Positions 7,163 through 14,493 of a stretch of DNA of 31,527 nt are shown here, in pieces. The stretch is from an uncultured Bacilli bacterium (GTDB lineage Bacteria > Bacillota_I > Bacilli_A > RF39 > UBA660). Position 1 is the first letter of the stretch, and every line of letters starts with the position of its first letter. Below the pieces are notes generated by a model, which was given only the letters and a program-made list of their open reading frames with translations, did no database searches and had not been told where the DNA came from. The stretch spans positions 1-31,527 of the forward strand of contig CANROY010000007.1 of assembly GCA_947632355.1 (NCBI GenBank), written 5' to 3'. The translations under genes and the position numbers were made by a program.

Positions 7163-7798
7163 TTATTGGATTAGTTTTTCGATTTGTTCTTGAAAATTTA
7201 CACTTTTACATACATAAGAACCTGTAACAACACGGTCTAGTTGTTCTTTTATTGGCTGGATTGTTCTATCGTTAATGCCTCCATCCACACTGATTAAAAA
7301 ATTTAGTTTCTTTTCTTTTCGAAGTGTGTAAAGCCTATTTACTCGGTCAATCGTTTCTTTTAAAAATTCTTGACCACCTGAGCCTGGAATAACACCCATC
7401 ACTAAAACTAAATCAATTTTGTTTAGGAAAGGAACTAAAAGTTCTAAATCCGTAAGTGGTCCAATGGCAATTCCTACTTTCATCTTTTTTTCTTTGATAG
7501 CACGAATAACTTTTAAATGATTGGTCGTTGCTTCAAACTCATAAATCAACATTTCTGGATTTAATAGAGAAAAAATATCAATGTATTTTTTTAAATGCAA
7601 GGTCATTAAATGCACTTCTTTTGGTTTTGGGCTCTTTCTTAAAAGTTCTAATTTTTCTTTAGTAAAATTCGTTACATTGGGTACAAATAAACCATCCATT
7701 ACATCCACGTGAATAAAATCTGCCTTTGATGCATTAATAAGTTCTATTGTTTTTTCAAATGAATAAGCACTACTTAAAAAGGAAATAGATGTTTGCAT
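7163..7798 (-). CDS. rpe: Ribulose-phosphate 3-epimerase
   Basis: 211 aa TIM barrel. Metal ligands expected for the family are present: His30 and Asp32 in FIHVDVMDG (28-36), His63 in VHLM (62-65) and Asp172 in VDGGIN (171-176). It interconverts ribulose 5-phosphate and xylulose 5-phosphate in the pentose phosphate pathway. The phosphate-binding loop reads PGSGGQ (138-143) where PGFGGQ is usual, a mild oddity. AAGGAGG precedes the start, and it follows rsgA by 12 bases, the same rsgA-rpe order as in Bacillus. It is the last gene of the rlmN operon before sigG. Confidence 0.9.
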   Translation of the reverse strand: MQTSISFLSSAYSFEKTIELINASKADFIHVDVMDGLFVPNVTNFTKEKLELLRKSPKPKEVHLMTLHLKKYIDIFSLLNPEMLIYEFEATTNHLKVIRAIKEKKMKVGIAIGPLTDLELLVPFLNKIDLVLVMGVIPGSGGQEFLKETIDRVNRLYTLRKEKKLNFLISVDGGINDRTIQPIKEQLDRVVTGSYVCKSVNFQEQIEKLIQ

Positions 7799-7810
7799 AA
7801 GTTTTCCTCC

Positions 7811-8638
7811 TTATTTATTCTTTATAAAATCAATATAATTTTGGTAACGAGAAGCAAGAATTTCTTCTTTTTCTACGGCTTTTTTTACTAAACATTCCTG
7901 TTCTTTAAAATGCATACAATCTTTAAAAGGACAAGCATATTTTTTAAATTCAACAAAACTATTTTTAATCTCTTCTTTTGAACAATCTTGAAAATCTAAA
8001 CTCGAAAATCCCGGTGTATCTGCTAAGTAAAAGTTTTTTATTTGGAAAAGTTCCACGTGACGTGTTGTATGTTTTCCTCTTCCTAAACTTTCTGAAATTT
8101 CATCCGTTTTTAAATTTAAATTTTTATCCATTTTATTAATGAGCGTACTTTTTCCTGCTCCTGTTTGACCGGTTACCACAACAATTTTATTTTTTAAAAC
8201 CTTAAATAATTTTTTAACTTCTTGATTGGTAAAAACTTGGTAACCAATTTTTTTGTAGTAGTTCATAAGTAAGCGAATATTTTTCTTCTCTTCTTTATCC
8301 AATAAATCTAATTTTGTAAAGACAAGTATTGGTGTAATCTGTTTTATTGTAATAATGCTAATCATCTTATCAAGTAAATTTAAAGATAAATTAGGCTTTT
8401 TTACGCTTGTCACAATCAGTGCTAAATTAACATTACTAATCGAAGGGCGTGTAAGTTCATTTTCTCTTGGTTTTAGTTCTAAAATATATTTGTTTTCTAC
8501 ATCAATTATACACTTGTCCCCAACTAAAGGAGTTAAAGCATCGTTTCGAAACTTTCCACGAGCATGGCAGTCATAAAGTCCACTACTTGTTTTTACGGTA
8601 TATAAATTACTAATAATTTTAACAATGGTTCCTTCCAT
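7811..8638 (-). CDS. rsgA: Ribosome small subunit-dependent GTPase A
   Basis: 275 aa circularly permuted GTPase. An N-terminal OB fold (about 1-65) precedes G4 TKLD (108-111), G1 GQTGAGKST (157-165), the switch GRGKHTTR (186-193), G3 DTPG (207-210), and a C-terminal zinc-binding helix with Cys236, Cys241, His243 and Cys249. RsgA checks late 30S subunit assembly; in Bacillus it is CpgA, a substrate of the neighbouring kinase PrkC. The start is one base from the prkC stop, so translation is probably coupled. All key motifs are intact. Confidence 0.96.
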   Translation of the reverse strand: MEGTIVKIISNLYTVKTSSGLYDCHARGKFRNDALTPLVGDKCIIDVENKYILELKPRENELTRPSISNVNLALIVTSVKKPNLSLNLLDKMISIITIKQITPILVFTKLDLLDKEEKKNIRLLMNYYKKIGYQVFTNQEVKKLFKVLKNKIVVVTGQTGAGKSTLINKMDKNLNLKTDEISESLGRGKHTTRHVELFQIKNFYLADTPGFSSLDFQDCSKEEIKNSFVEFKKYACPFKDCMHFKEQECLVKKAVEKEEILASRYQNYIDFIKNK

Positions 8639-8639
8639 A

Positions 8640-10391
8640 CTAACATTGTCCTAGTTCTCTTTGGATATCCGTACACTCTGTAGTCGTTGTTGTCGTATCA
8701 TCTTCGTCCTCACTATTTTTTACTACTTTAATGGTTAGAGTGGCTCCTTCACGAATCGTTACATTCTTCGCTCTATCTTGACTAATAATCGTTCCATCCT
8801 CTACACCTTCTTTTTCGACGTATTCAACAACGATTTTAACTCCATATTCTTCTCCAAATTTTTTAACATCTTCTTCGGTATAACTTCCGTCCGTAAAATC
8901 AGGATATTTACTAATATTTGGATAATACAAAGTAATGGTATCTCCTGCTGATAGTTTTTCTCCGGCTTGAACAGATTGCTCGATAATCTCGCCTTCTTTA
9001 ACAGCATCTAAATCTTCTACATCTTTTGGCTCCGTTATAACGTTTAAACCTAAGGCTTTTAAAGCTCCTTCAATTTCTTTATAATTCTTACCTATATAGT
9101 TTTCAATTGCAATCGTTTTATCTCCTAGAGAGACAAAAAGCGTGATAACTGTACTTTTGGTACGTTTAGTATTGGCTTCCGGATTAGTTTTTATGACAAG
9201 TCCTTCTTCGATATCGGTTGAATATTGTTCTAATTGTTCATCACTTACCGTAAACCCAGCATCTTGTAAAATTTGAATGGCTTCTTGTACGGTTTTATTA
9301 GCAACTTCCGGTACCGGAATCACTTTTTCATTGGTAATCACCGGTATTAAAAGAACAAAAGAGGTAATAATAACTACTAGACCGGTAAAAATAGACGCTA
9401 GAATAATTAATAATTTATTTTGTTTTTTTAAATCACTCTTTGTTATTTGTTTTGCTATAGCATCATCACTTTCACTTTCTTTTTTCGTTTCTAACATTTT
9501 GGTTACTTTACTATCATCAAAATTATTTTCTGGGTATTTAAAGACAATTTTCGCTTCTTTTATGCGTTCATCATTCATACAAGTTTTTAAATCCTCATGC
9601 ATTTCTCTAGCATCATTATAACGATTTTTTGGATTCTTCGCTGTTGCTTTTAAAATAATATTGGAAATGCTATTGGGTAAACTTGGTAATTCTTCATGGA
9701 TATCAGGCATTGGTTCTCTTAAGTGTTTTAAAGCAATTTCAACGGCATTGTCTCCTCGAAAGGGAAGTTTTCCGGTTAAAAGTTCATACATCACAATTCC
9801 CATGGAATAAATATCACTTTGTAAACTAGAGCCTTTACCATTAGCTTGTTCCGGTGGAAGATAATGTACACTTCCCATTACGGAATTCGTTTGCGTAAGT
9901 TGGGTCGCATTCATCGCCATTGCAATACCAAAATCAGTAATTTTTACTAATCCATTTTCTAAAATCATAATATTTTGTGGTTTAATATCGCGGTGGATGA
10001 TATAAGAATCGTGGGCAACACTCATTCCATCCGTAATTTGAAGCATAATATCAACAACTTCACTTGTCGTTAATTTTCCACGTTTTTTTAATAATTCTTT
10101 TAAGTGTTTTCCTTCAATGTATTCCATAACAATATAGTAGTTTCCGTTATCTTCTCCAACGTCATATACTTCTACGATATTGGGATGATTTAAACTACTT
10201 GCAGATAAGGCTTCTCTTTGAAAACGATGGACAAACTTTTCATCTGTTGCTAAGTCTCCTCTTAAAATTTTAATCGCAACATTACGATCTAAAATAGTGT
10301 CATAGGCAAGGTAGACATTGGCCATTCCACCTTCTCCGATACTTTTAATAATTTGATAGCGATCACTAATCTTTTGCCCCTTCATTATCAT
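8640..10391 (-). CDS. prkC: PASTA-domain Ser/Thr protein kinase
   Basis: 583 aa membrane kinase. Kinase domain about 11-275: Gly-rich loop GEGGMANV (19-26), Lys41, HRDIKPQN (133-140), DFG (153-155). One membrane helix at about 326-351 is followed by three extracellular PASTA domains (about 356-423, 424-492 and 493-558). Such kinases sense muropeptides or lipid II and control growth, cell wall and germination. The start codon overlaps the prpC stop (ATGA); an alternative in-frame ATG two codons later would also fit. The C-terminus is unusual: an acidic stretch, six Thr, then a short tail with Cys573 and Cys583. It is slightly shorter than Bacillus PrkC (648 aa). It lies between its cognate phosphatase and rsgA. 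Confidence 0.96.
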   Translation of the reverse strand: MIMKGQKISDRYQIIKSIGEGGMANVYLAYDTILDRNVAIKILRGDLATDEKFVHRFQREALSASSLNHPNIVEVYDVGEDNGNYYIVMEYIEGKHLKELLKKRGKLTTSEVVDIMLQITDGMSVAHDSYIIHRDIKPQNIMILENGLVKITDFGIAMAMNATQLTQTNSVMGSVHYLPPEQANGKGSSLQSDIYSMGIVMYELLTGKLPFRGDNAVEIALKHLREPMPDIHEELPSLPNSISNIILKATAKNPKNRYNDAREMHEDLKTCMNDERIKEAKIVFKYPENNFDDSKVTKMLETKKESESDDAIAKQITKSDLKKQNKLLIILASIFTGLVVIITSFVLLIPVITNEKVIPVPEVANKTVQEAIQILQDAGFTVSDEQLEQYSTDIEEGLVIKTNPEANTKRTKSTVITLFVSLGDKTIAIENYIGKNYKEIEGALKALGLNVITEPKDVEDLDAVKEGEIIEQSVQAGEKLSAGDTITLYYPNISKYPDFTDGSYTEEDVKKFGEEYGVKIVVEYVEKEGVEDGTIISQDRAKNVTIREGATLTIKVVKNSEDEDDTTTTTTECTDIQRELGQC

Positions 10392-11137
10392 TCTTCTTCA
10401 CCACTTTCTTTGATTTGTAAATAAGCGATGGATACATTATCTTGCCCACCACGAGCATTGCATTTACGTATTAATTTAATTACCTTTTCTTCTATAGTTA
10501 ATTCTGTATCATTTAATACTTTTTCTATTTGTTCATTACTTAACATATTGGTTAGGCCATCACTACATAGTAGTATCGCTTCACTCGATAAATCCACATC
10601 AAAAATATCTAAATCTACTTTTTCCATTGCCCCTAAAGCTTTCATTAAAACATTTTTCTTAGGATGGTATTTTGCTTCTTCTTCGGTAAGTTGACCTGTT
10701 TCTACTAATAAGTTGACTAATGAGTGTGGTTTCGTTACTTGATGCAAATGACCATTTTTTAAAACAAAACCGGTGGAATCTCCAATATTTCCAAAGATTA
10801 AATAATCTTTTGTAAGTAAAGCCAAAACTAAAGTCGTTCCAAGTCCACTTGCTTCCGGATGTTCTTGGGCATAAGTAATAATTTCATTATTAATTTCACC
10901 GGCATTATCGTTCATCCAATTTACAGCATCTAATTTAGATCCAACAGAAGGCATACTATTAAAACGTTTACCAAAATGGGTAACAGCAAGACTAGAAGCA
11001 ACTTCTCCAGCACGGTGTCCTCCCATTCCATCTGCAACCATTAAAAGATATTCATTATTATCGTTTTTTAGTATTGTTACACTATCTTCATTATGACTAC
11101 GAACACGTCCTGCATCTGTTAAATAAAAACTTTTCAT
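10388..11137 (-). CDS. prpC: PP2C-family Ser/Thr phosphatase
   Basis: 249 aa PPM/PP2C phosphatase. Metal-binding motifs are in place: RSHNED (13-18), DGMGGH (36-41), GDS (119-121), SDGLT (192-196) and GGQDN (230-234). It removes phosphate from PrkC and its substrates, giving a reversible signalling pair. It overlaps rlmN by 4 bp upstream and prkC by 4 bp downstream, so the three are co-translated. Its TGA stop is one sign that UGA is not read as tryptophan in this organism. Confidence 0.96.
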   Translation of the reverse strand: MKSFYLTDAGRVRSHNEDSVTILKNDNNEYLLMVADGMGGHRAGEVASSLAVTHFGKRFNSMPSVGSKLDAVNWMNDNAGEINNEIITYAQEHPEASGLGTTLVLALLTKDYLIFGNIGDSTGFVLKNGHLHQVTKPHSLVNLLVETGQLTEEEAKYHPKKNVLMKALGAMEKVDLDIFDVDLSSEAILLCSDGLTNMLSNEQIEKVLNDTELTIEEKVIKLIRKCNARGGQDNVSIAYLQIKESGEEE

Positions 11138-12156
11138 CTTTCCACCTCTTTGCTTCTAAGTTGGCCACACGCTGCTGAAATTTTACTACCAAATTCCTTA
11201 CGAATGGTCACATTAATTCCTTGTTCTTTTAAAACCTTACAAAATGCTTTAATCGTTTTTTCATCACTCTTCATTAAATTGATATGATTGGTTTCATTAT
11301 AAGGAATTAAATTGACATAAATATTTAAACCCTGTAAGAGATGTGCTAGTTCTAAAGCACACTCTTTACCATCATTTATCCCTTTTAGCATAACATATTC
11401 AATAGTAATTCGTCTACTTGTTACTGCAATATAGTCCTTTATTGCTGTCATAAGTTGACTAATATTATACACTTGGTTTACTTTCATAATTTTATTTCGT
11501 ATTTCATCATTTGGTGCGTGTAAAGAAATTGCCAAGTTAATTTGAATCTTTTCTTTCATTAAATCATAGATTTTCGGAACCAAGCCACTTGTGGAAAGCG
11601 TAATATGACGAATTCCTAAAGCAAGGCCTTTGGCATCATTTATAATACGAATAAAGTTTAAAACATTTTCATAGTTGTCTAAAGGTTCTCCTATTCCCAT
11701 TATAACCACACTTGAAATACGTTCCCCAATTCTTTTTTCAATTTCTAACACTTGTAAAACAAGTTCATACGTTTCTAAATTTCTTACTTTTTTAAGTCTT
11801 CCACTTTCACAAAAAGCACAACCCATATTGCATCCAACTTGACTCGATACACAAATACTAATTCCATAATCGTGATACATAATAACAGATTCTATATGTT
11901 CGCCATCTTGTAGTTCAAATAAAAATTTTCTTGTTAATGTATCACGTTCTTCTCGTATAATTTTAGGGACTTCAAAAGAAAAATCTTTCTTTATTTCTTC
12001 ACGTAATTCTTTTTTTAGATTGCTCCATAAATCCACATCCGAAATTTTATGAACATAAAGCCATTCAAAAACTTGTAAAGCCTTAAATTTCTTTTCCCCT
12101 TTACTTAAAAAATAGTCTTCTAATTTTTCTCTTGTATATCCATAAATTGAATTCAA
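11134..12156 (-). CDS. rlmN: 23S rRNA/tRNA adenine-C2 methyltransferase
   Basis: 340 aa radical-SAM enzyme. The [4Fe-4S] cysteines are Cys109, Cys113 and Cys116 in GCNMGCAFC, followed by the GIGEPLDNY block (155-163), and the second catalytic Cys330 in SAACGQL (327-333). It methylates C2 of A2503 in 23S rRNA and A37 of some tRNAs. The start is TTG: GGTGA stands seven bases before it, and no in-frame ATG occurs until codon 93. A strong extended -10 lies only 19 bases before the start codon, so the leader is about a dozen bases. It heads the rlmN-prpC-prkC-rsgA-rpe operon. Bacillus has rsmB directly upstream; here that gene is missing. Confidence 0.95.
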   Translation of the reverse strand: MNSIYGYTREKLEDYFLSKGEKKFKALQVFEWLYVHKISDVDLWSNLKKELREEIKKDFSFEVPKIIREERDTLTRKFLFELQDGEHIESVIMYHDYGISICVSSQVGCNMGCAFCESGRLKKVRNLETYELVLQVLEIEKRIGERISSVVIMGIGEPLDNYENVLNFIRIINDAKGLALGIRHITLSTSGLVPKIYDLMKEKIQINLAISLHAPNDEIRNKIMKVNQVYNISQLMTAIKDYIAVTSRRITIEYVMLKGINDGKECALELAHLLQGLNIYVNLIPYNETNHINLMKSDEKTIKAFCKVLKEQGINVTIRKEFGSKISAACGQLRSKEVER

Positions 12157-12163
12157 TGTCTAT

Positions 12164-12183
12164 TCACCAAGAACATTATACCA
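12164..12183 (-). promoter_or_regulatory. Extended -10 promoter and ribosome site of rlmN
   Basis: TGG-TATAAT on the minus strand (-10 at 12175-12180) lies only 19 bases upstream of the TTG start. GGTGA at 12164-12168 would be at the very 5' end of the transcript. The -35 position overlaps the T-run of the preceding terminator. Confidence 0.65.
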
Positions 12184-12200
12184 CGAAAACATAAAAAAGA

Positions 12201-12223
12201 AAAAAATAGCACACCTTGGCTAT
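12201..12223 (-). terminator. Rho-independent terminator after the 73-aa gene
   Basis: A 5-bp stem ATAGC/GCTAT with an 8-base loop is followed by TTTTTT. The TAG stop of the preceding gene (12220-12222) lies inside the stem. Confidence 0.65.
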
Positions 12224-12441
12224 CTTACTTTTTGCACTTCATCCGTTTGCTCTAAACGTTCTTGTAATGGTTCCCATCCTAAAACATCATAATTTTCAAG
12301 TACTATTGCATTAATTACCTCTTGCGTTTTTTGAACTGCCATAGCTAATCTTTCCGCTTCCATTTCTGACCATTGACCATTATCTTCTGCATTTTTATTA
12401 AGCACTTGCTCATGAAAACTTTGTATTTCATCTAAATTCAT
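12220..12441 (-). CDS. Small acidic hypothetical protein
   Basis: 73 aa, soluble, acidic, probably helical, with no recognised family. It carries WSEMEAERLAMAVQKTQEVINA in the middle, a likely amphipathic helix. It has its own promoter (TTGTTT, 16 bases, TATAAT) and AGAGGG six bases before the ATG, and a hairpin terminator overlapping its stop, so it looks like a single-gene unit. It stands between the unknown membrane gene after fmt and rlmN, the place held by rsmB in Bacillus. Nothing in the sequence indicates function. Confidence 0.7.
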   Translation of the reverse strand: MNLDEIQSFHEQVLNKNAEDNGQWSEMEAERLAMAVQKTQEVINAIVLENYDVLGWEPLQERLEQTDEVQKVR

Positions 12442-12466
12442 AAAAAACCCTCTTTCTTGAGGATTT

Positions 12467-12494
12467 ATTATAACGCAAAATTATAAAAAAACAA
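12467..12494 (-). promoter_or_regulatory. Sigma-A promoter of the 73-aa gene
   Basis: TTGTTT at 12489-12494, 16 bases, TATAAT at 12467-12472. The transcript would begin near 12460 with a small hairpin, CCTC-AAGAAA-GAGG, followed by GTTTTTT directly before the ATG (about 12443-12461). The hairpin contains the ribosome site. Confidence 0.65.
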
Positions 12495-12497
12495 GAT

Positions 12498-13088
12498 TTA
12501 ATAAGTAAAGTTTAACTCATAAACAGTACTTTCTTCTTGTATCGTAATCGTTTGTATTTTATTTTCTTTAGAAAGAAGAACTTGAATATCTACATTTTCA
12601 TTCACTTCATACGTATAAAGTAAATCCTCTTCTTCAACCGGTGTATCCTTTAGTAAAGCATAAAGAGAATCAAGAGAAAAATAATCTTTATTCACATTTT
12701 CATATAAAGTTTCTAACGGCTTTCTTTCTCCCATTACAAGTTCATAGGAAATACCATCTTCCATTTCATATTTTAAAATACCCTCTTTATTTTCACGATA
12801 ACCACTGATTTTATTTTCTTCTACTTTGCCATTATATTCTATTTTTTCTTCTTCTAACGTAACAACATATTGAAATTCATAATCAGTGTTTAATAAGTTT
12901 TGCCATATTTCATCATAAGAGATGGTTTCTTCATATTTCGTTTCGATTTTGTTTTTCGGGGCACTAAACTGATTGAATAACGCAGTAATCCCCATTAACA
13001 AACTTAATGCAACAATCCATAAAATCAAAACCATTAAAGCGTGGGTTCTTTTATTTTCCCAACATTTTTTTAAAAATTCTTTATTCAT
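12498..13088 (-). CDS. Single-pass membrane protein of unknown function
   Basis: 196 aa. A short basic cytoplasmic N-terminus (1-15) and one membrane helix (about 17-38) precede an acidic extracellular domain (about 45-196) rich in Glu, Tyr and Asn with alternating beta-strand pattern. There is no lipobox, so it is anchored by the helix rather than lipidated. No family was recognised. It starts three bases after the fmt stop and is thus probably translated from the fmt transcript. The extracellular part could be a beta-sandwich or lipoprotein-like fold, but this is only a guess from strand-like periodicity. Confidence 0.75.
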   Translation of the reverse strand: MNKEFLKKCWENKRTHALMVLILWIVALSLLMGITALFNQFSAPKNKIETKYEETISYDEIWQNLLNTDYEFQYVVTLEEEKIEYNGKVEENKISGYRENKEGILKYEMEDGISYELVMGERKPLETLYENVNKDYFSLDSLYALLKDTPVEEEDLLYTYEVNENVDIQVLLSKENKIQTITIQEESTVYELNFTY

Positions 13089-13091
13089 ATT

Positions 13092-14021
13092 CTACCCTAC
13101 TTTAGCCATTTTTAATGCTTCTTTATCTACACCATTTAAATAATCTTGCACTAGCATTTCCTTTTTACCAAAAGGTTTTATTTTTTCTAAATAAACAACA
13201 CCATCTTGACAAGTAATACCAAGGGTTGTTTTACTTACCACTACTTTTCCTACATCTTCCACACTTTCCTTTTCAAAATGAGCACTCAACACTTTTATTT
13301 CGGTGTCGTTTAGTAAAAAATTAGCAAGCGGCCACGGATTTAAACCACGAATTTGATTTAGAATTTGCTCTCCTGTTTTTTGAAACTCAATTCTTTCTTC
13401 TTCTCGTTTAATGTTATAGGCATAGGTAACCAAATTTTCCTCTTGTTTTCTTCTGTTATTTGTTCCATTCACAATACTTGGTAATGTGTCTAGTAAAAGT
13501 TCGGCACCTAAAACGGATAATTGATCGTGTAAAGTCCCTACGTTATCAGATGGCTTTATTTCGTATTCTCTTTGCTCAATAATATCTCCACTATCCATGG
13601 CTTCATCCATATACATAATGGTAATTCCTGTTTTTTCATCTCCATTTAGTAAAGCGTGATGAATCGGAGCACCTCCTCTATATTTAGGAAGTAGGGATGC
13701 ATGAACATTAATACAACCATATTTTGGATAATCAAGTAATATAGCAGGAATAATTTGACCATAAGCACAAGTAATAATAATATCGGGTTTTACGTCTAAA
13801 ATAGGCTTGAAATCCTCTTTTATTTTTGTTGGTTGAAAAACAGGAATAGCATTCTTTTCTGCTTCTAACTTAACAGGAGTTTTTGTTAATATTTGTTTTC
13901 TTCCTATACATTTATCTGGTTGAGAAACAACTAAAACGACATTCGTATTCTTTATTAATTCTTGTAAGACAGGAACTGAAAAATCAGGAGTTCCCATAAA
14001 CACAACTCTTAACTCTTTCAT
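13092..14021 (-). CDS. fmt: Methionyl-tRNA formyltransferase
   Basis: 309 aa. The N-terminal Rossmann domain opens with VVFMGTPDFSVPVL, and the catalytic triad is visible as Asn105, His107 (NVHASLLPKYRGGAPI) and Asp143 (MDSGDI). A C-terminal OB domain follows (about 205-309). It formylates initiator Met-tRNA with 10-formyl-tetrahydrofolate. TAGGTGA lies six bases before the ATG, with a TATAAT shortly upstream. Peptide deformylase (def), which sits beside fmt in Bacillus, is not in this window and must be elsewhere if present. Confidence 0.96.
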   Translation of the reverse strand: MKELRVVFMGTPDFSVPVLQELIKNTNVVLVVSQPDKCIGRKQILTKTPVKLEAEKNAIPVFQPTKIKEDFKPILDVKPDIIITCAYGQIIPAILLDYPKYGCINVHASLLPKYRGGAPIHHALLNGDEKTGITIMYMDEAMDSGDIIEQREYEIKPSDNVGTLHDQLSVLGAELLLDTLPSIVNGTNNRRKQEENLVTYAYNIKREEERIEFQKTGEQILNQIRGLNPWPLANFLLNDTEIKVLSAHFEKESVEDVGKVVVSKTTLGITCQDGVVYLEKIKPFGKKEMLVQDYLNGVDKEALKMAKVG

Positions 14022-14040
14022 AAGTTATCACCTACTTACC

Positions 14041-14046
14041 ATTATA
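14041..14046 (-). promoter_or_regulatory. -10 box of fmt
   Basis: A perfect TATAAT 20 bases before the fmt ATG, directly after the terminator of the preceding gene. The -35 position (GTGTAA) falls in that terminator and is weak. Confidence 0.5.
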
Positions 14047-14051
14047 CATAA

Positions 14052-14085
14052 AATAAAAAAAATTTACACTAATTCGTGCAAATTT
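14052..14085 (-). terminator. Strong Rho-independent terminator after the 115-aa gene
   Basis: A 10-bp stem AAATTTGCAC/GTGTAAATTT (one G-U pair) with a 6-base loop, followed by a T-run. The upstream gene's stop codon (14084-14086) is at the base of the stem. Confidence 0.8.
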
Positions 14086-14431
14086 ATTTACTTAAACTTT
14101 TCGTATATTCTTCCGTATCTTCTTGTTCTTCATCAATTTCTGATGGTTGACCTTCTTCCATTTTGGATAATTGGTCTTCCAATCTCGCTAATTTAGAACT
14201 ATCATCTAAATTACTATAATGCATTGCTATCATCGCACCTAACATAAAAAGCGAATACAAAAATGAAAAGTTATCATTAGCATTTTTGATTGTTATTTCT
14301 AATACTGCTAACATACTAGGTACTCCTAGACAAACTATTAATCTACCAAGCTTTAATGCAATTTTTTTATTTTTTATTTTCTTTTGAAGTTCTTCCTTAT
14401 TTTTAGGCTCTTTTACCTCTTTAATTTTCAT
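14084..14431 (-). CDS. Small two-helix membrane protein of unknown function
   Basis: 115 aa from the ATG at 14431, chosen over a TTG two codons upstream because the GGGGG ribosome site is eight bases from the ATG and only three from the TTG. A Lys-rich N-terminus (about 1-27) is followed by two membrane helices (about 32-50 and 57-72) and an acidic, coiled-coil-like C-terminal tail (about 80-115). No family was recognised. It has a strong promoter and a strong terminator, so it forms its own unit between priA and fmt. Confidence 0.75.
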   Translation of the reverse strand: MKIKEVKEPKNKEELQKKIKNKKIALKLGRLIVCLGVPSMLAVLEITIKNANDNFSFLYSLFMLGAMIAMHYSNLDDSSKLARLEDQLSKMEEGQPSEIDEEQEDTEEYTKSLSK

Positions 14432-14464
14432 ATTCAAAACCCCCTTTTTGTTTGAATGGTTACT

Positions 14465-14493
14465 ATCCTACCACAATGTTAAGAAAATGTCAA
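14465..14493 (-). promoter_or_regulatory. Strong sigma-A promoter of the 115-aa gene
   Basis: TTGACA at 14488-14493, 17 bases, TAGGAT at 14465-14470 with an upstream TGG (extended -10). The TGA stop codon of priA (14490-14492) is contained in the -35 box. Confidence 0.8.

Noticed and set aside
8801..9007. 68-aa minus-strand frame within prkC
   Set aside because: Out-of-frame shadow of the third PASTA domain, with no ribosome site or family signal.
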